Notes under the pieces: generated by a model
Seen by the model: only the letters and a program-made list of their open reading frames with translations
Database searches by the model: none
What the model was told of the DNA's origin: nothing
Shown: piece after piece, positions 53,301 to 60,798 of the stretch
Layout: the number at the start of each line of letters is the position of its first letter
Position numbering within the stretch: position 1 is the first letter of the stretch
Position numbers and translations under genes: made by a program
NCBI GenBank assembly: GCA_964030475.1
Contig: CAXIPT010000001.1
Coordinates: forward strand, 23,489,532-23,553,531
DNA length: 64,000 nucleotides
From: Tethya wilhelma
Lineage: Eukaryota > Porifera > Demospongiae > Tethyida > Tethyidae
Direction: 5' to 3'

Positions 53301-56300
53301 TACACTACAAGCAAGCAAGCAATGTTCTGTCTGGTAAACTGTGCATTAATTGTATCCCACAACAAGACCACAATACCCTCCCCCTCCCATACACTCACCA
53401 ATGAACAAACCAAGAAAGTCCTTGTCTGGGAAGTACCATCCCAATGTGATAGTGACCTCTTTGGTCTCTTGTGGCCCTAGCTTCACAGATCCTGCCACTG
53501 CACCTGTTGCTACTCCCCCATGGGAGGACACGGAGCCAGTGTGGACAAAGTCCTTCCACAGAGCTGTGAGGTTGTTGCTTGCCCCGTGGGTAATATTGAC
53601 CTGTACACAACCAAACATGTCACCTCACTGTCAAAAGAGCCTTTATAAACGTATTCTAGTGTACAGTGTATATATTATTATACTTTGGGAACACTATGCA
53701 AGGTGCAATGATTAAGTGGTTTGAGAATACCGTATACTGCTTAATTTTCGTGGTACTTAACTTTCGCGGTTTTCGCGGATCGAACGTTATCTGCGAAAAT
53801 TGTTCAACGAAAAATTGCGTGCTAATATGCGTGCGCACACGAATGATATCAATCCGCGAAATTTATTCAACGAAAATCTGCAATAGCGCAATCCGCGAAA
53901 ATTAAAGTAACCTCGAAAATTAAGCGGTATACGGTATACCAGCAGAAAATAGCTTCATTATCCAACCAATTTCAAAATTTCAAGCACCATTGGAAAGCAC
54001 TCATTCTACCTGTTATGTTGATTGCTTTTCAGCTTCCAGTCAAAAGTTAGCTATTTTGTCCCAAAAGAAAAGTATTACATAAATCTCACTATTTATATTT
54101 TAGCAGGATTCTCAAACCAGATGGACTTTAGTATAAGTACATGCAAGCTGAATTACAATGGGGTACAAAATTTAAGTATCAAACTTGGAGCATTGATGAC
54201 TGAGATTAACAACAGTGCCTACATACATCATCATCATCAGAGAAGACACAAAGAGACACGTTCCCGTTCGTGTTGTACTCAGGAGTGTCCCTGTTGACAG
54301 TGAGACAGTTCTTAAGTGTACTCCACTTACTCTGTAAGGAGAAGGTGTACAACCAACAAAGTTCTAACAATGCATTATTACTTGGGTGGGTGGATAAAGA
54401 AAATATCACAAACTACATGTTGTTCACGTGAGCGTGCATTAACATATTACATGCTTAGCCAGCAGTTCTTGTCAAGCTATATGTACATGTGTTTGAAGAA
54501 TTAGCAGCTCTCATAATTATAACCAATGTACTCAGTATCAAACACAATGTGGTAGCCACCTTGACTCCAGAGTAGTGACCCTCCTTGTGTCCATTCATCA
54601 TTGACTGCTCATAGTGGATGTGACACACTTTTTCAAAAGGATCATAATGCCAAGTGAAACAGTCTTCTTTGCACATCTTCATGCACTCTGATGGCAGATG
54701 AAGACCAGGCCTGGCATCCAGTTTAAAGGAAACTGGCTGACGCTTTTTAGTGTGAGGAAACGGGTCGGGCATTTGAGGCTTTTCTCTGGTGGTGTCCAGC
54801 TCCATGCCTACATGCACAGAAACACAAATAATGTTCATAGGCTTTTGTCAATACTTGTGGAGTAAGATCATTTGCCTAGCAATAATCAACGATCAACACA
54901 TTATTTCACTTGTAGGGCTCCTGGGTATAAGCTCACCAATTGGCAGGTTGATCATGAAGGATGTCTTCACTTGCTTGTCTGTAGGATTGGTCAAAGTTGC
55001 AGTGAAGGCAACCGCAGGAGTGGCTGAAGTGTTCATGTCCCCATGCTTGTACCAGGAATACGCGTACACACACACATCCACTGGTAGTGTTGGGTCTCGT
55101 GGACAAAGCTTGCTAACCGGGTAAGTGCCTGGCAATGAGTGGAGTGGCTGTCACTTAACATACTTGGACAAGTTAGATATACAGTACCTCTATACTCCAA
55201 GCTTGGGACATTGTAGTCAGCGAGTGCAGGCAACCGAGGGTTAGTCTGTAGGACTCTGGATATGTTGCCATCAATATCCTGCATGTGGACAATGTGTTTA
55301 CCTCGCAGGGTATGTCGCACAACTAATAAAGGCAGAGGTTGTTCATTGTTTGTTACACCATAGATTTATATAGACTACGTACACGGGATTGGAAACGGAG
55401 GTCACATGACAGTATAGTCCCATAGTTAACTTGTGATACCTTCCACATTGTTATTTTTTTGTCAAGTAAAATTGATTGTACAATGAAGGCTCCTTTTCTT
55501 TTAAAAAACTCACTCCTCATACAAGCCAAGAGAAAAGGTAAGTTGTAGATGTAAAGTTTTGTTTTCATAAATAAATGCTGCTTTACAGGTTTTATTAGCT
55601 AATTCCCAGGCAGTCAAAATTGGACCACTTACACTACTCTTTTTTTCTCCCTCTCCTGTTGGCTCTAGGCCTTATCAATGTGAGCTAGCTGTCTCCATGT
55701 CTTGAGAAGGTCTTAGTATATGCCCTTAGCAATACTATAGATATTCTCTTGGTCTGTTGTTTGTCAGCTAAGACTGGACAAAGCCGTATTTTGACCAATT
55801 TTGCTATCAAAACTTATCATCTCCCAGCTGTCTCAACGCATGCAGTAGAGCCAATTTGTGCCCTATACATATCAACTCAAACACTATAATACAAACTATA
55901 TGCCCTTCTGGGCAGTTTGAATGAATATACCGATCAGAGAAAGAACTGTAGGTAGAAAATGAGCAGCATGTCATTTAATGTTTTGATACAGCTGTACACA
56001 CACAGAACTCAAAACTTCTCAAGCGCATGCAATACACGATTGCAAACATTGTAGAGGCTATTTATGACTTATTCTTATTGTCTTGTAGCTGCTGTTTGTT
56101 GGTTTTTGACTTCTCTAGAAAAAAACTATAAGCTGCAAAATTGACAATGCCGAGTGCATCACTAAAATGTGTCATGTGACCTTCGTTTCTAATCCCAGGT
56201 ACATAATTATGTCTATAATATAATCTATGGTTACACAGATACCATGTGATAATAATCAATAGTGTCATATGGTGGTCCATACCACAGAAGATGTATGATA

Positions 56301-57212
56301 ACTGTGTGTTGACATTATGAGTGCACATGATCAATTTAGTACTTTGGCTCTTAAGGTCACAAACTAAAGTGCCAGCTCAGCACAATACATAATTGACGTG
56401 ACAATAGGAGCTTTAAACTGAAAATATAATTTGCACTAAAAAATATCCGTTCAGTATGGATACGGATCTCAAACCTCCTCTGTGTGCATGGATAGATACC
56501 ACAATCACTTCTACACTCTGAGTTCTGATCGCCATAAACATGTCCTCAATTACTCCAAACTTTGCAGCACCAGCCGGGTGCTGGTTGAAGATGGTCCAAT
56601 CATAAAACTTGCCATCAGCACGCAGCTCAAATACTCCAGCAGCAATACCTGCAAACAGCAACTCAATAAGAGTTTCTCAACCAATGGTGCCAAACTCACC
56701 TCCGAGAGGGACAGCACTTCTGACTCCTAGTGCCGGGTGTGAGGGAATCCCACCTTCAGCTAGTCTATACTTGTAAAAGCAGGTGCCCACCTCTGACCAG
56801 CTCACATATGGATATTGTGCGCTTCCAAATAGTGACAGGGGTGAGAGGAAAACACAAACCTATCGGTTTCTCGTACTATGCCGAAGTTTTCAAACACTAC
56901 TCCACTCAGTTGCTTAGACAAGGACTCGGAGTTGGGTGTGGGCTCCCAAAAGAAGTCATTTCCTTGTTTAGTGGTGTTGCTCTTTTGACCATATGTACGG
57001 GCATCTTTATTACAAAACCAAAAGAAGGATGGCAAGGCATAGTGTACGGCATAGAAGCCAAAAAGGAGAACAGCAAACGCCAAAATTAAGAGTTTAACAC
57101 TCCTGTAAGAGTAAATTTATGAGTGTTACAACTAAAATTACAAATGTCTTGGCAATGACATACAGTGTAACACTCACCTTAAACTGACCGATTTAAATGC
57201 CTTCGCAACCAT
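29375..57212 (-). CDS. GH116 glycoside hydrolase (GBA2-like beta-glucosidase/glucosylceramidase), 18 exons
   Basis: The family hydrolyses beta-glucosides, including glucosylceramide. Exons, 5' to 3' on the minus strand: 57212-57178, 57102-56860, 56821-56700, 56648-56475, 55322-55188, 55128-54937, 54807-54560, 54331-54227, 53600-53399, 53244-53076, 49644-49580, 49418-49258, 48939-48639, 39199-38934, 35770-35653, 34137-34043, 33967-33793, 29724-29375. All junctions are GT-AG with matching phases. The total is 3156 nt, or 1051 residues plus stop; the fourth exon's 3' end is least certain. Residues about 15-37 form a membrane anchor with many N-glycosylation sequons after it. The beta-sandwich N-terminal domain (VPLGGI, FELRADGKFYDW) is followed by the (alpha/alpha)6 catalytic domain. 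E556 (WRQWEALDC) fits the nucleophile and D686 (TTYDVL) the acid/base. Cys 342, 346, 350 and 362 form an extra PAN/apple-like insert. Human GBA2 lacks such an anchor. Substrate is inferred from family only. Confidence 0.85.
30103..31794. mobile_element. Element with tttaaacgaggaggtcgc ends (about 1.7 kb)
   Basis: An 18-bp perfect inverted repeat, tttaaacgaggaggtcgc, stands at 30103-30120 and 31777-31794. A related solo end is near 61845-61865. The interior has no transposase and contains the MITE at 30758-31175. It lies in the last intron of the GH116-like gene. Confidence 0.6.
30758..31175. mobile_element. MITE with gcggaaatc / gatttccgc ends
   Basis: Inverted ends: aaaactgacagcggaaatcc at the left and cacagatttccgctcacatt at the right. 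Both sides also carry CGCGGTTTTG / CCGTGGTTTACC blocks that pair. It is nested in the element 30103-31794. There is no coding sequence. Confidence 0.6.
31820..32800. other. Intronic AT-rich sequence
   Basis: No exon of the GH116-like gene is needed here, because phases fit across it. Around 32240-32630 there are weakly inverted 'cacacactttaaattt' and 'attaaagggtgtgtg' blocks that may be another old MITE. Nothing else was recognised. Confidence 0.3.
32811..33714. mobile_element. Second copy of dispersed element D, with a nested MITE
   Basis: The right end (gtgcgtgtgtagcacgcgca as complement, about 33685-33712) and the TG-rich tract match element D at 23758 in inverse orientation. The left end at 32811 (cataagccttggcacac) is the weaker inverted partner. 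It contains the TA-flanked MITE 32898-33081. Confidence 0.5.
32898..33081. mobile_element. TA-flanked MITE, CCGTATAGC ends (184 bp)
   Basis: Starts ccgtatagcaggtaaattt, ends with aaatttacccgctatacgg, and is flanked by TA at 32896-32897 and 33082-33083. The interior 'aattggcgaa' blocks differ from the other members. Confidence 0.8.
34364..34700. repeat. Dispersed repeat C, inverted relative to 22620-22935
   Basis: Carries the complements of the blocks at 22620-22935, including 'gccaaacctccatctt' and 'cccattagcgcaatac'. Located in an intron of the GH116-like gene. Confidence 0.65.
34710..35460. other. Intronic sequence, nothing recognised
   Basis: There is no gene or repeat match within the window. 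Short 'gagaggctc' and 'ctcagag' motifs recur but do not form an array. Confidence 0.3.
36218..37440 (+). pseudogene. Old LINE remnant (reverse transcriptase C-terminal region)
   Basis: Plus-strand frame 36218-36604 ends with a LLYGSE...LTKSELLMVERVHRK block, typical of the region after the RT domain in non-LTR elements. Frame 37033-37290 holds a C-terminal zinc-finger-like motif (CKLC...DAHHF..C). The two are separated by stops and frameshifts. The endonuclease and RT core are absent, so it is a 5'-truncated dead copy. It is not the same family as the LINE at 42942. It lies antisense in an intron of the GH116-like gene. Confidence 0.6.
37491..38347. mobile_element. Foldback element with a nested TA-type MITE
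   Basis: The block ctggtaccagtagtcatgtg (37491-37510) is inverted at about 38325-38347. Inside, about 37947-38318 is a second inverted pair (aaattttctggggtgtaaat against gtaccccacggaaatttccc), related to the CCGTATAGCGGG family. No coding sequence. Confidence 0.6.
39866..40005. repeat. (CA)n microsatellite with catgcatg interruptions
   Basis: A run of cacacacacatgcatgcacaca units of about 140 bp. Open frames on both strands here are artefacts of the repeat. Confidence 0.95.
40079..40866 (+). pseudogene. Transposon-like hypothetical protein remnant
   Basis: Frame 40079-40537 encodes a Ser/Thr/Glu-rich segment after a basic start (KRKVRSQLRMDAFIAKKKRE). The frame then shifts and reopens at 40580-40866. 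It directly precedes the first LINE copy on the same strand, but shares nothing with ORF1. It could be an ORF of another element or a 5' extension of the LINE. No family was recognised. Confidence 0.35.
40931..42661 (+). mobile_element. Duplicate 5' half of the CR1/L2-like LINE
   Basis: This 1731-bp block is almost identical to 42942-44672, at an offset of 2011. It contains a complete ORF1 (40944-41969, 341 residues; one residue differs, His for Arg, near 41660) and the first 226 codons of ORF2 (41984-42661). It stops at an N (42662). A tandem duplication or an assembly artefact is possible. Confidence 0.9.
42663..42740 (+). other. Ankyrin-repeat exon fragment
   Basis: Directly after the N at 42662, 26 codons read as an ankyrin repeat half (VVQLLLKYQADVNARDM) ending at a good donor (atg/gtatgtatg). 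It sits between two LINE copies and has no partner exon in the window. It probably comes from a different locus. Confidence 0.6.
42955..43980 (+). CDS. LINE ORF1 protein, PHD-like zinc finger and coiled coil
   Basis: 341 residues. ORF1 proteins bind the LINE RNA. Residues about 20-72 hold a C2..C3..HxxC..CxxC array (CDLC, CEGAC, HRYC, CQYC) resembling a PHD finger, as found in CR1/L2 ORF1. Residues about 80-150 form a Leu/Glu/Lys-rich coiled coil, followed by a basic linker. Residues about 210-290 may form an RRM/CTD-like nucleic-acid domain. It is 14 bases upstream of ORF2, which suggests re-initiation or bicistronic translation. Confidence 0.85.
   Translation: MSKNGRAKTAENSRAKANICDLCCGQVKADEDSLTCEGACGCFMHRYCAGVTKTLYKELHTSKSPFVCQYCQLKLTKVVNEQLSAEVEKLKLDLSEVKKFLEDTSRSTQLQNVSSLASGDTALPSATSEAIKELKQEVEQLQAAISKPQSYAAAASKSGISLGKAPHKKGRNTKSKAHGKPAQTESNLSKRHASLTKNRVPVVGARKIWGTMRETTSAAISATLTKLTSLSNGQLLIRRKFKSINNGNNEYVRWWFTVRGDEKALQKLDSDWEAVKLQTNWKLEPLLKYADSEAEAALDGEAHAQSDPETSLSPGQTNVDVDPKADDAESNAANASFLDNH
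43995..46259 (+). CDS. LINE ORF2 protein, endonuclease and reverse transcriptase (first part)
   Basis: 754 residues up to a stop created by the MITE. The N-terminal AP-like endonuclease has NCRSF, TETWL, IGDFN and SDHY motifs with the expected acidic and His residues (about 14-216). The RT domain (about 450-740) has AFDTVPH, GVPQGSVLGP and the FADD active-site box. The protein stops just after the YLGVWL thumb motif because the MITE begins at 46252. The continuation resumes after it at 46909. Confidence 0.9.
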   Translation: MLGDRSNLTIMYFNCRSFQPKFDELLCTCSTYKPSIVCLTETWLCSDITNSELNIPNYTIVRFDRNRHGGGVAIYVHNMFTFKVLLCGPSDLELIVISLQSNNHPKCCVGVFYRPPSSTISIFDTLLDHLFSVDHSLLNNFVLIGDFNVNFLNHQTYFYSKIQELMDSFVLTQVVTSPTHIAPHSDPSLIDLAFVSNISLLNFCNTIPPLANSDHYGLHLCLNYSTGHTLQPGSTTRRKIWHYKHADFNTANDLLMELDLESIIDPNDIQASWENWKKTFLDIMDTCIPSSLLPNKKRHPWLTKDIVKLIHKRNRQFKKAQKSNDPRDYSLFKELRNQVTKELRASKRQFYSSLNPKNPKEFWKSIKLIDSANQNPSLPLLVDHATNTTANTNDVKAQLLNQTFVNHFNTRQKPIDHNNIMDIPPVISTDFSQDILCSEEEVYELLSSLDVTKSNGSDDISAQMLKSTAVSITEAVTRLFNISIALGELPNEWKVSRITPIPKSGNHSDPSNYRPISLLSILSKLLEKHVANLLVDHMEQNNPISQQQWGFCKGKSCTGALALAIDQWHRHLEDGSDICTVFFDYRKAFDTVPHRNLLSKLQSYNINTYLLRWLTNYLCERRQFVCVSGSSSDKLTVTSGVPQGSVLGPTLFIIYINDITNVPLSNSTLALFADDIMLYKPIRTPADLNQIQSDISSLTQWTDDNLLQFNEVKCKYMVISRKRNQTLTFPPFTIHNINLERTEQYKYLGVWLTL
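46252..46904. mobile_element. PiggyBac-type MITE with TTAA duplication (653 bp)
   Basis: The insertion starts ccctttaattacgg and ends gggtgtaaaggg, flanked by TTAA at 46248-46251 and 46905-46908. The LINE reading frame is continuous on either side of it. It has no coding sequence, so it must have been mobilised by a piggyBac transposase elsewhere. Inner TGACGTC/GACGTCA motifs repeat near its left end. Confidence 0.9.
46909..47444 (+). pseudogene. LINE ORF2 C-terminal part, separated by the MITE
   Basis: The frame after the MITE continues the RT C-terminal region: a conserved LKLYLTCIRPDLEYAAPVW block, LEKVQKFAIRVC, and a final VRLWNTLPHELV block typical of CR1/L2/Jockey ORF2 ends. It ends at TAG 47442-47444, about 190 bases before the poly-A. 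Confidence 0.85.
47661..48630. other. Intronic sequence of the GH116-like gene
   Basis: Nothing is recognised. Short frames at 48200-48578 are unsupported shadows or chance. Confidence 0.3.
49684..50013. mobile_element. MITE of about 330 bp
   Basis: The left end (gtagattgttagttattgag, ttcttagaaatataagat) and the right end (complement, about 49940-50013) are inverted copies. The interior has a T-rich tract. Intronic in the GH116-like gene. Confidence 0.7.
50220..51798. other. Intronic sequence
   Basis: 50126-50222 is a solo left end of the CCGTATAGCGGG family. A (TG)n tract lies at 51412-51456. Between 50640 and 51000, 'gtatcaataac/tgatcataa' motifs recur irregularly. No gene. Confidence 0.35.
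51801..52008. mobile_element. TA-flanked MITE, CCGTATAGCGGG ends (208 bp)
   Basis: Starts ccgtatagcgggaaagtttc, ends with gaaactttcctgctatacgg, and is flanked by TA (51799-51800, 52009-52010). The interior contains 'tttcgcggttttcgcgg', shared with 53730-53934. Confidence 0.85.
52015..53060. other. Intronic sequence
   Basis: No gene is seen. A GC-richer island at 52500-52750 contains a short dyad (gctcgtgctcgtgtagctcgagcac) but no exon. Confidence 0.3.
53730..53934. mobile_element. TA-flanked MITE, CCGTATACTGC ends (205 bp)
   Basis: Starts ccgtatactgcttaatttt, ends with aaaattaagcggtatacgg, and is flanked by TA (53728-53729, 53935-53936). It shares the 'tttcgcggttttcgcggat' interior with 51801-52008. 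Intronic, between two GH116-like exons only 730 bases apart. Confidence 0.85.
55330..56470. other. Intron of the GH116-like gene
   Basis: Nothing coding is needed: the exons at 56475 and 55322 join in phase. No repeat was identified. Confidence 0.35.
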
Positions 57213-57228
57213 TCCTCTTGATAGCTCA

Positions 57229-57515
57229 GTGGGCGGCGAGTTTCGATTTTGGGCCCAGTAGTTTACGAAAATTCGCAAAATACTCTGTATATCTCGCGGC
57301 ACGTGCGCTCAACTTGAAATGAAGAATAATAGATTAATAATAATAGTTAATAATAATAATAATTAATTAATAATAATAGATAGAAGATTAATAATAGATA
57401 AATGAAGTTCCCGCGCGCAAAGTTGGGTACTGAGATAATACGCTTACAGAGTATTTTGCAGATTTCCGTAAACTACTGGGTCCAAAATCGAAATTAGCAG
57501 CGGGGCGTCTTTATT
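57229..57515. mobile_element. Foldback element at the 5' end of the GH116-like gene
   Basis: Arms at about 57231-57300 and 57425-57512 are inverted copies sharing 'cagtagtttacg' and 'aaaatactctgta'. The loop is a (TAA)n-rich tract (57328-57403). The left arm ends about 17 bases from the initiator ATG (57212 on the minus strand), so it probably supplies the 5' UTR and perhaps the core promoter. Confidence 0.7.
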
Positions 57516-57519
57516 CAGC

Positions 57520-58400
57520 GGAATGGTCGACCTGGAATCACCGGCGAATGGAATGGAATTGATGACCTTTACCAGTCTTATAAGCATTGCGCATGCTCAG
57601 CTACACCTCGTGGGTTCTCTATTTTGCCAGTGTAGCCCCCAAGGGTAAAACAGAAGAGTCCGCTGTAATCTTGGTGTCATAAAACATGTCACAAATTGAA
57701 ATGTAACGGGCTTTGTCTCATTGAGTAGGTTGCTGATATGGCCTGCTAAATTATGATATTTCAAGATAAAAAAGTTGAAACTTCAGTGATGAATAACTGA
57801 AACAAAGTAGTTTCAATATAATCCGTGTTTGTAGCCCTAGCTTATTCCTACAAGAGAGAATTTTGGTGTGAATAAGTAATTAGCTAGCGCGCAAGCTCAA
57901 AAAAATTCTCATTTCCGGGTGAAATTAAATTTGTATGGGCACTAGCTATTGGACTTCCGGAATCCTGCCTGGCGGCACCACTGGGTAAGTTCAATGGTCA
58001 CGTTTTTGGATCATCAGCTGAGCCTAGTAAAATAGTCGACTACTTTAAACAGAAAATTATTTGGGTAGTTCTGTTTTTCCCCATATTTAGACATTTTGTA
58101 AATACACTCTATGACGACTCCGGGACTCTGAGGAATGCATTGATGAGAGTAATCATTGCATATGACAGAGTCAGACTGACCCAGACTCTAGTGCCTTGCC
58201 ACCTTCAAAGGACTAAGCATAGAGCAATCCTCTCCCTCATAGGAATTATAGTTACTGACTCATTGAATTATCAATTTGCAGAGCCAATGTTGAAGCTCCT
58301 CCTGAAAATACACAGCTATCAGGATTATGAACTTATGAGTCTACTAAACCAAGTTCCTATTGAGACAGTAAAGCTTTGTATACTCTACAAACTACTCTCC
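57520..58400. other. Intergenic region between divergent genes
   Basis: Contains no convincing gene. A plus-strand frame (58140-58412) is unsupported but immediately precedes a LINE tail and may be derived from it. Confidence 0.3.
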
Positions 58401-58409
58401 CAAATCAAT

Positions 58410-58607
58410 TGAGACACAGGCCTGTATATGCTGATATCAGGAGCCACCACTCAATGATGCTTATATAGTCTGCAAGAACCAATACATACCACCATTCATT
58501 TTACTTGGACACAGTTAGCCTGAGTGTGGAATGGCCTGCCCAATGAAGTAGTAACTGGATCGTATTCTCATTTCAGGAACTTCCTTTTGACGCATCATTT
58601 TTAATGA
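58410..58607 (+). pseudogene. LINE tail remnant
   Basis: A VWNGLPNEVVTGSYSHF motif ends at a stop near 58605. That is the typical last block of CR1/L2-like ORF2. The upstream RT is not intact. This is a heavily 5'-truncated copy. Confidence 0.5.
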
Positions 58608-58609
58608 TT

Positions 58610-59445
58610 GTGGACTGTGACTGTCACTGCTGTAGTTACAAGTGTGCTGTGCTGAATCATGTACTTGAAAGGTAATTAGTCTCCCTTGTATGGGTTTTAT
58701 TGGGGCAAGTCCCATAGGAATGCTGAAACATTAAAGCAACCATCACACAGTTGACCAAACTAGAAATAGCAAAGACATGTACTCAAATTAAAACGTACAA
58801 CTGCAAAAAAATTAATACATCATGTATGGTAGGCATGCACATATGCACGAAGAATTACAGTATTTCCATTTACACGTAGAGGACAATGTGGGATCGAAAT
58901 TTTGTGAACCAATCTCGAGGCTAGCTGAAGCTTGCCTGAGCTGTGCACTAGAAAAACGACTGTGGATGCACTACAGAGTGAGTTCTGCAATTTGGTTCCT
59001 GCTTTATAAATATTGGTCAAACCTAGTAACAAATGCTTAAAGTTGATCAGTGAAGCACACTAGCAGTGACTAGCCCCTGCCTGCACAAATCTTCAAGTGA
59101 TATATATACTGTAGTCTGAAATCCCTGACTCTCAGCCAGCTAGCAATGATCACAGTTTGCTCAGGCTCACCCCACGATATTTCCATCTAACTAATATATA
59201 TAGGTTGCATATTCAATTATCTATGCCCGAGTAGTCACCGTGCAACTTTGTAGCAGCCCTTCAACCAACATGCAAAGCTCTGTAGCATGCGTTGCACTTT
59301 GGCTAATAAGTGGTCTGTTGTGGTGTCCAATTGGCACCACTGTAAATGCATTCCTTAGTGCTCTAATGGTAATCATGGCCGAGCACCCTTTAAAAACCCA
59401 TAAAGAATAGTAAAAAACCACAATAGACTATCATGATCTGTCTAA
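58610..59445. other. Upstream region of the STELLO-like gene
   Basis: No repeat or RNA gene was recognised. It must contain the promoter of the gene starting at 59446, but no element can be named. Confidence 0.35.
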
Positions 59446-60798
59446 ATGGCTGGGGCAGTTCACAGCAACAAGAAGCTATGTTTCATAGCCATGTTAGGCT
59501 TAGCTATTTTGACTGGAGTGTCTCTTGTCATACTGAGGTATGTTCAAATGAACAGGAAGGATCAAGAGCCTCAGCTATTCACCAATCCCCCATCATGGTA
59601 TACTGCTGTCTTGGGCACTTCTGGGGCGACCACGGGCAAAAAAATTGAGCTAAAACGATTCAGGACGTACAATAGAAGTGTGGAGCCCAAAGCAAGGCCA
59701 GACAACCTACAAACAGAAGTTTTCAGAACACAAAAATGCGCTAAGATATCCAAGTGGGCTGTAATCACGACGATTGCACCAGAAACAACTGAAACTATGA
59801 CCATTCTCCTTGAAAGAAGTCCTGATTTTTGCCTCCTTGTTGTTGGTGATAGGAAGAGCCCTGATAAATACTCAATATCAAAACATCAAGATCGATTTAT
59901 TTACTTATCAATTGAAGATCAACTAAAATTAACTCTCGAAATTGTGCCCCTTACACCTGAAAATTCTTTTAGTCGTAAAAACATTGGATTCATGTATGCA
60001 ATTGCCAATAAAGCACAAGTCATACTGGATATGGATGATGACAATGTACCAATAATAGTTAACGGAAAATGGTTACCTTTGATCGAATCACTTGGAACTT
60101 TTCCCTCTCCAATAGTAGACACCAAAAGAGAGGGATCTGTGTGGAATCCATACCCACATTTTGGAGCAGCTGACGCATGGCCAAGGGGATTTCCTCTGGA
60201 CAAGATTGCACCTTTTGATAGACAACAGAAAATACAAACTGTCAAGTGCCTACCGATAGTGCAGCAATACATGGCTAATCGAGACCCCGATATGGATGCC
60301 ATATATCGTCTCACACACCCCCTACCGATGGACTATGACAGTAGCAAGAAAAGCATGGTGCTACCTCATGGTGTGTTTTGTCCATACAATGCCCAAGCTA
60401 CAGTGCATCTCAATCAAGCCTTCTGGTCCATGCTTCTACCCAAAACTGTTGGAGGACGAGTATCAGACATTTGGAGGTCGTACATTTCAGAATATGTGAT
60501 ACTCTACATGAACGACATGTGTGTCATGTTCTCTCCACCTGCTGTGCGTCATGATCGAAACTCTCATGACTACATGTGTGACTTTTATAGTGAGCTCCCA
60601 CTGTACATGTTGACCCCAAGCCTGGTGGATACTCTGCTGTCACATCCTCCCCTGGAAGGGAAAGGACTGGCTGAGGTGTTGAGAGACACCTATATGTTGT
60701 TGTATGAGATGGGGGTGCTGGAGGCAGATGATATTGACTATGTGCTTGCTTGGATCAATGATCTTATTAGAGTAGGATATAGCTTCCCCACTCTATAA
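59446..60798 (+). CDS. STELLO/DUF288-family glycosyltransferase-like protein
   Basis: Single-exon, 450 residues. STELLO proteins (PF03385) are Golgi type II membrane proteins with a glycosyltransferase fold; plant members aid cellulose synthase assembly. Here a short cytosolic head is followed by one membrane helix (about 12-31). The domain starts at WAVITTI (104-110), has a DDD metal-binding-like motif (LDMDDDN, 194-200) and the family signatures LPHGVFCPYNAQ (306-317), GRVSDIWRSYI (337-347) and a PP..RHDRNSHDY block (364-376). ATG 59446 is chosen because it gives the anchor; upstream frames are not in phase with homologous sequence. The C-terminus is intact, ending at TAA 60796-60798. Acceptor and donor are unknown in animals. 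It lies divergent to the GH116-like gene. Confidence 0.85.
   Translation: MAGAVHSNKKLCFIAMLGLAILTGVSLVILRYVQMNRKDQEPQLFTNPPSWYTAVLGTSGATTGKKIELKRFRTYNRSVEPKARPDNLQTEVFRTQKCAKISKWAVITTIAPETTETMTILLERSPDFCLLVVGDRKSPDKYSISKHQDRFIYLSIEDQLKLTLEIVPLTPENSFSRKNIGFMYAIANKAQVILDMDDDNVPIIVNGKWLPLIESLGTFPSPIVDTKREGSVWNPYPHFGAADAWPRGFPLDKIAPFDRQQKIQTVKCLPIVQQYMANRDPDMDAIYRLTHPLPMDYDSSKKSMVLPHGVFCPYNAQATVHLNQAFWSMLLPKTVGGRVSDIWRSYISEYVILYMNDMCVMFSPPAVRHDRNSHDYMCDFYSELPLYMLTPSLVDTLLSHPPLEGKGLAEVLRDTYMLLYEMGVLEADDIDYVLAWINDLIRVGYSFPTL

Noticed and set aside
59571..60499. Minus-strand and alternate plus-strand frames in the STELLO-like gene
   Set aside because: They overlap a clear conserved protein and lack any motif.
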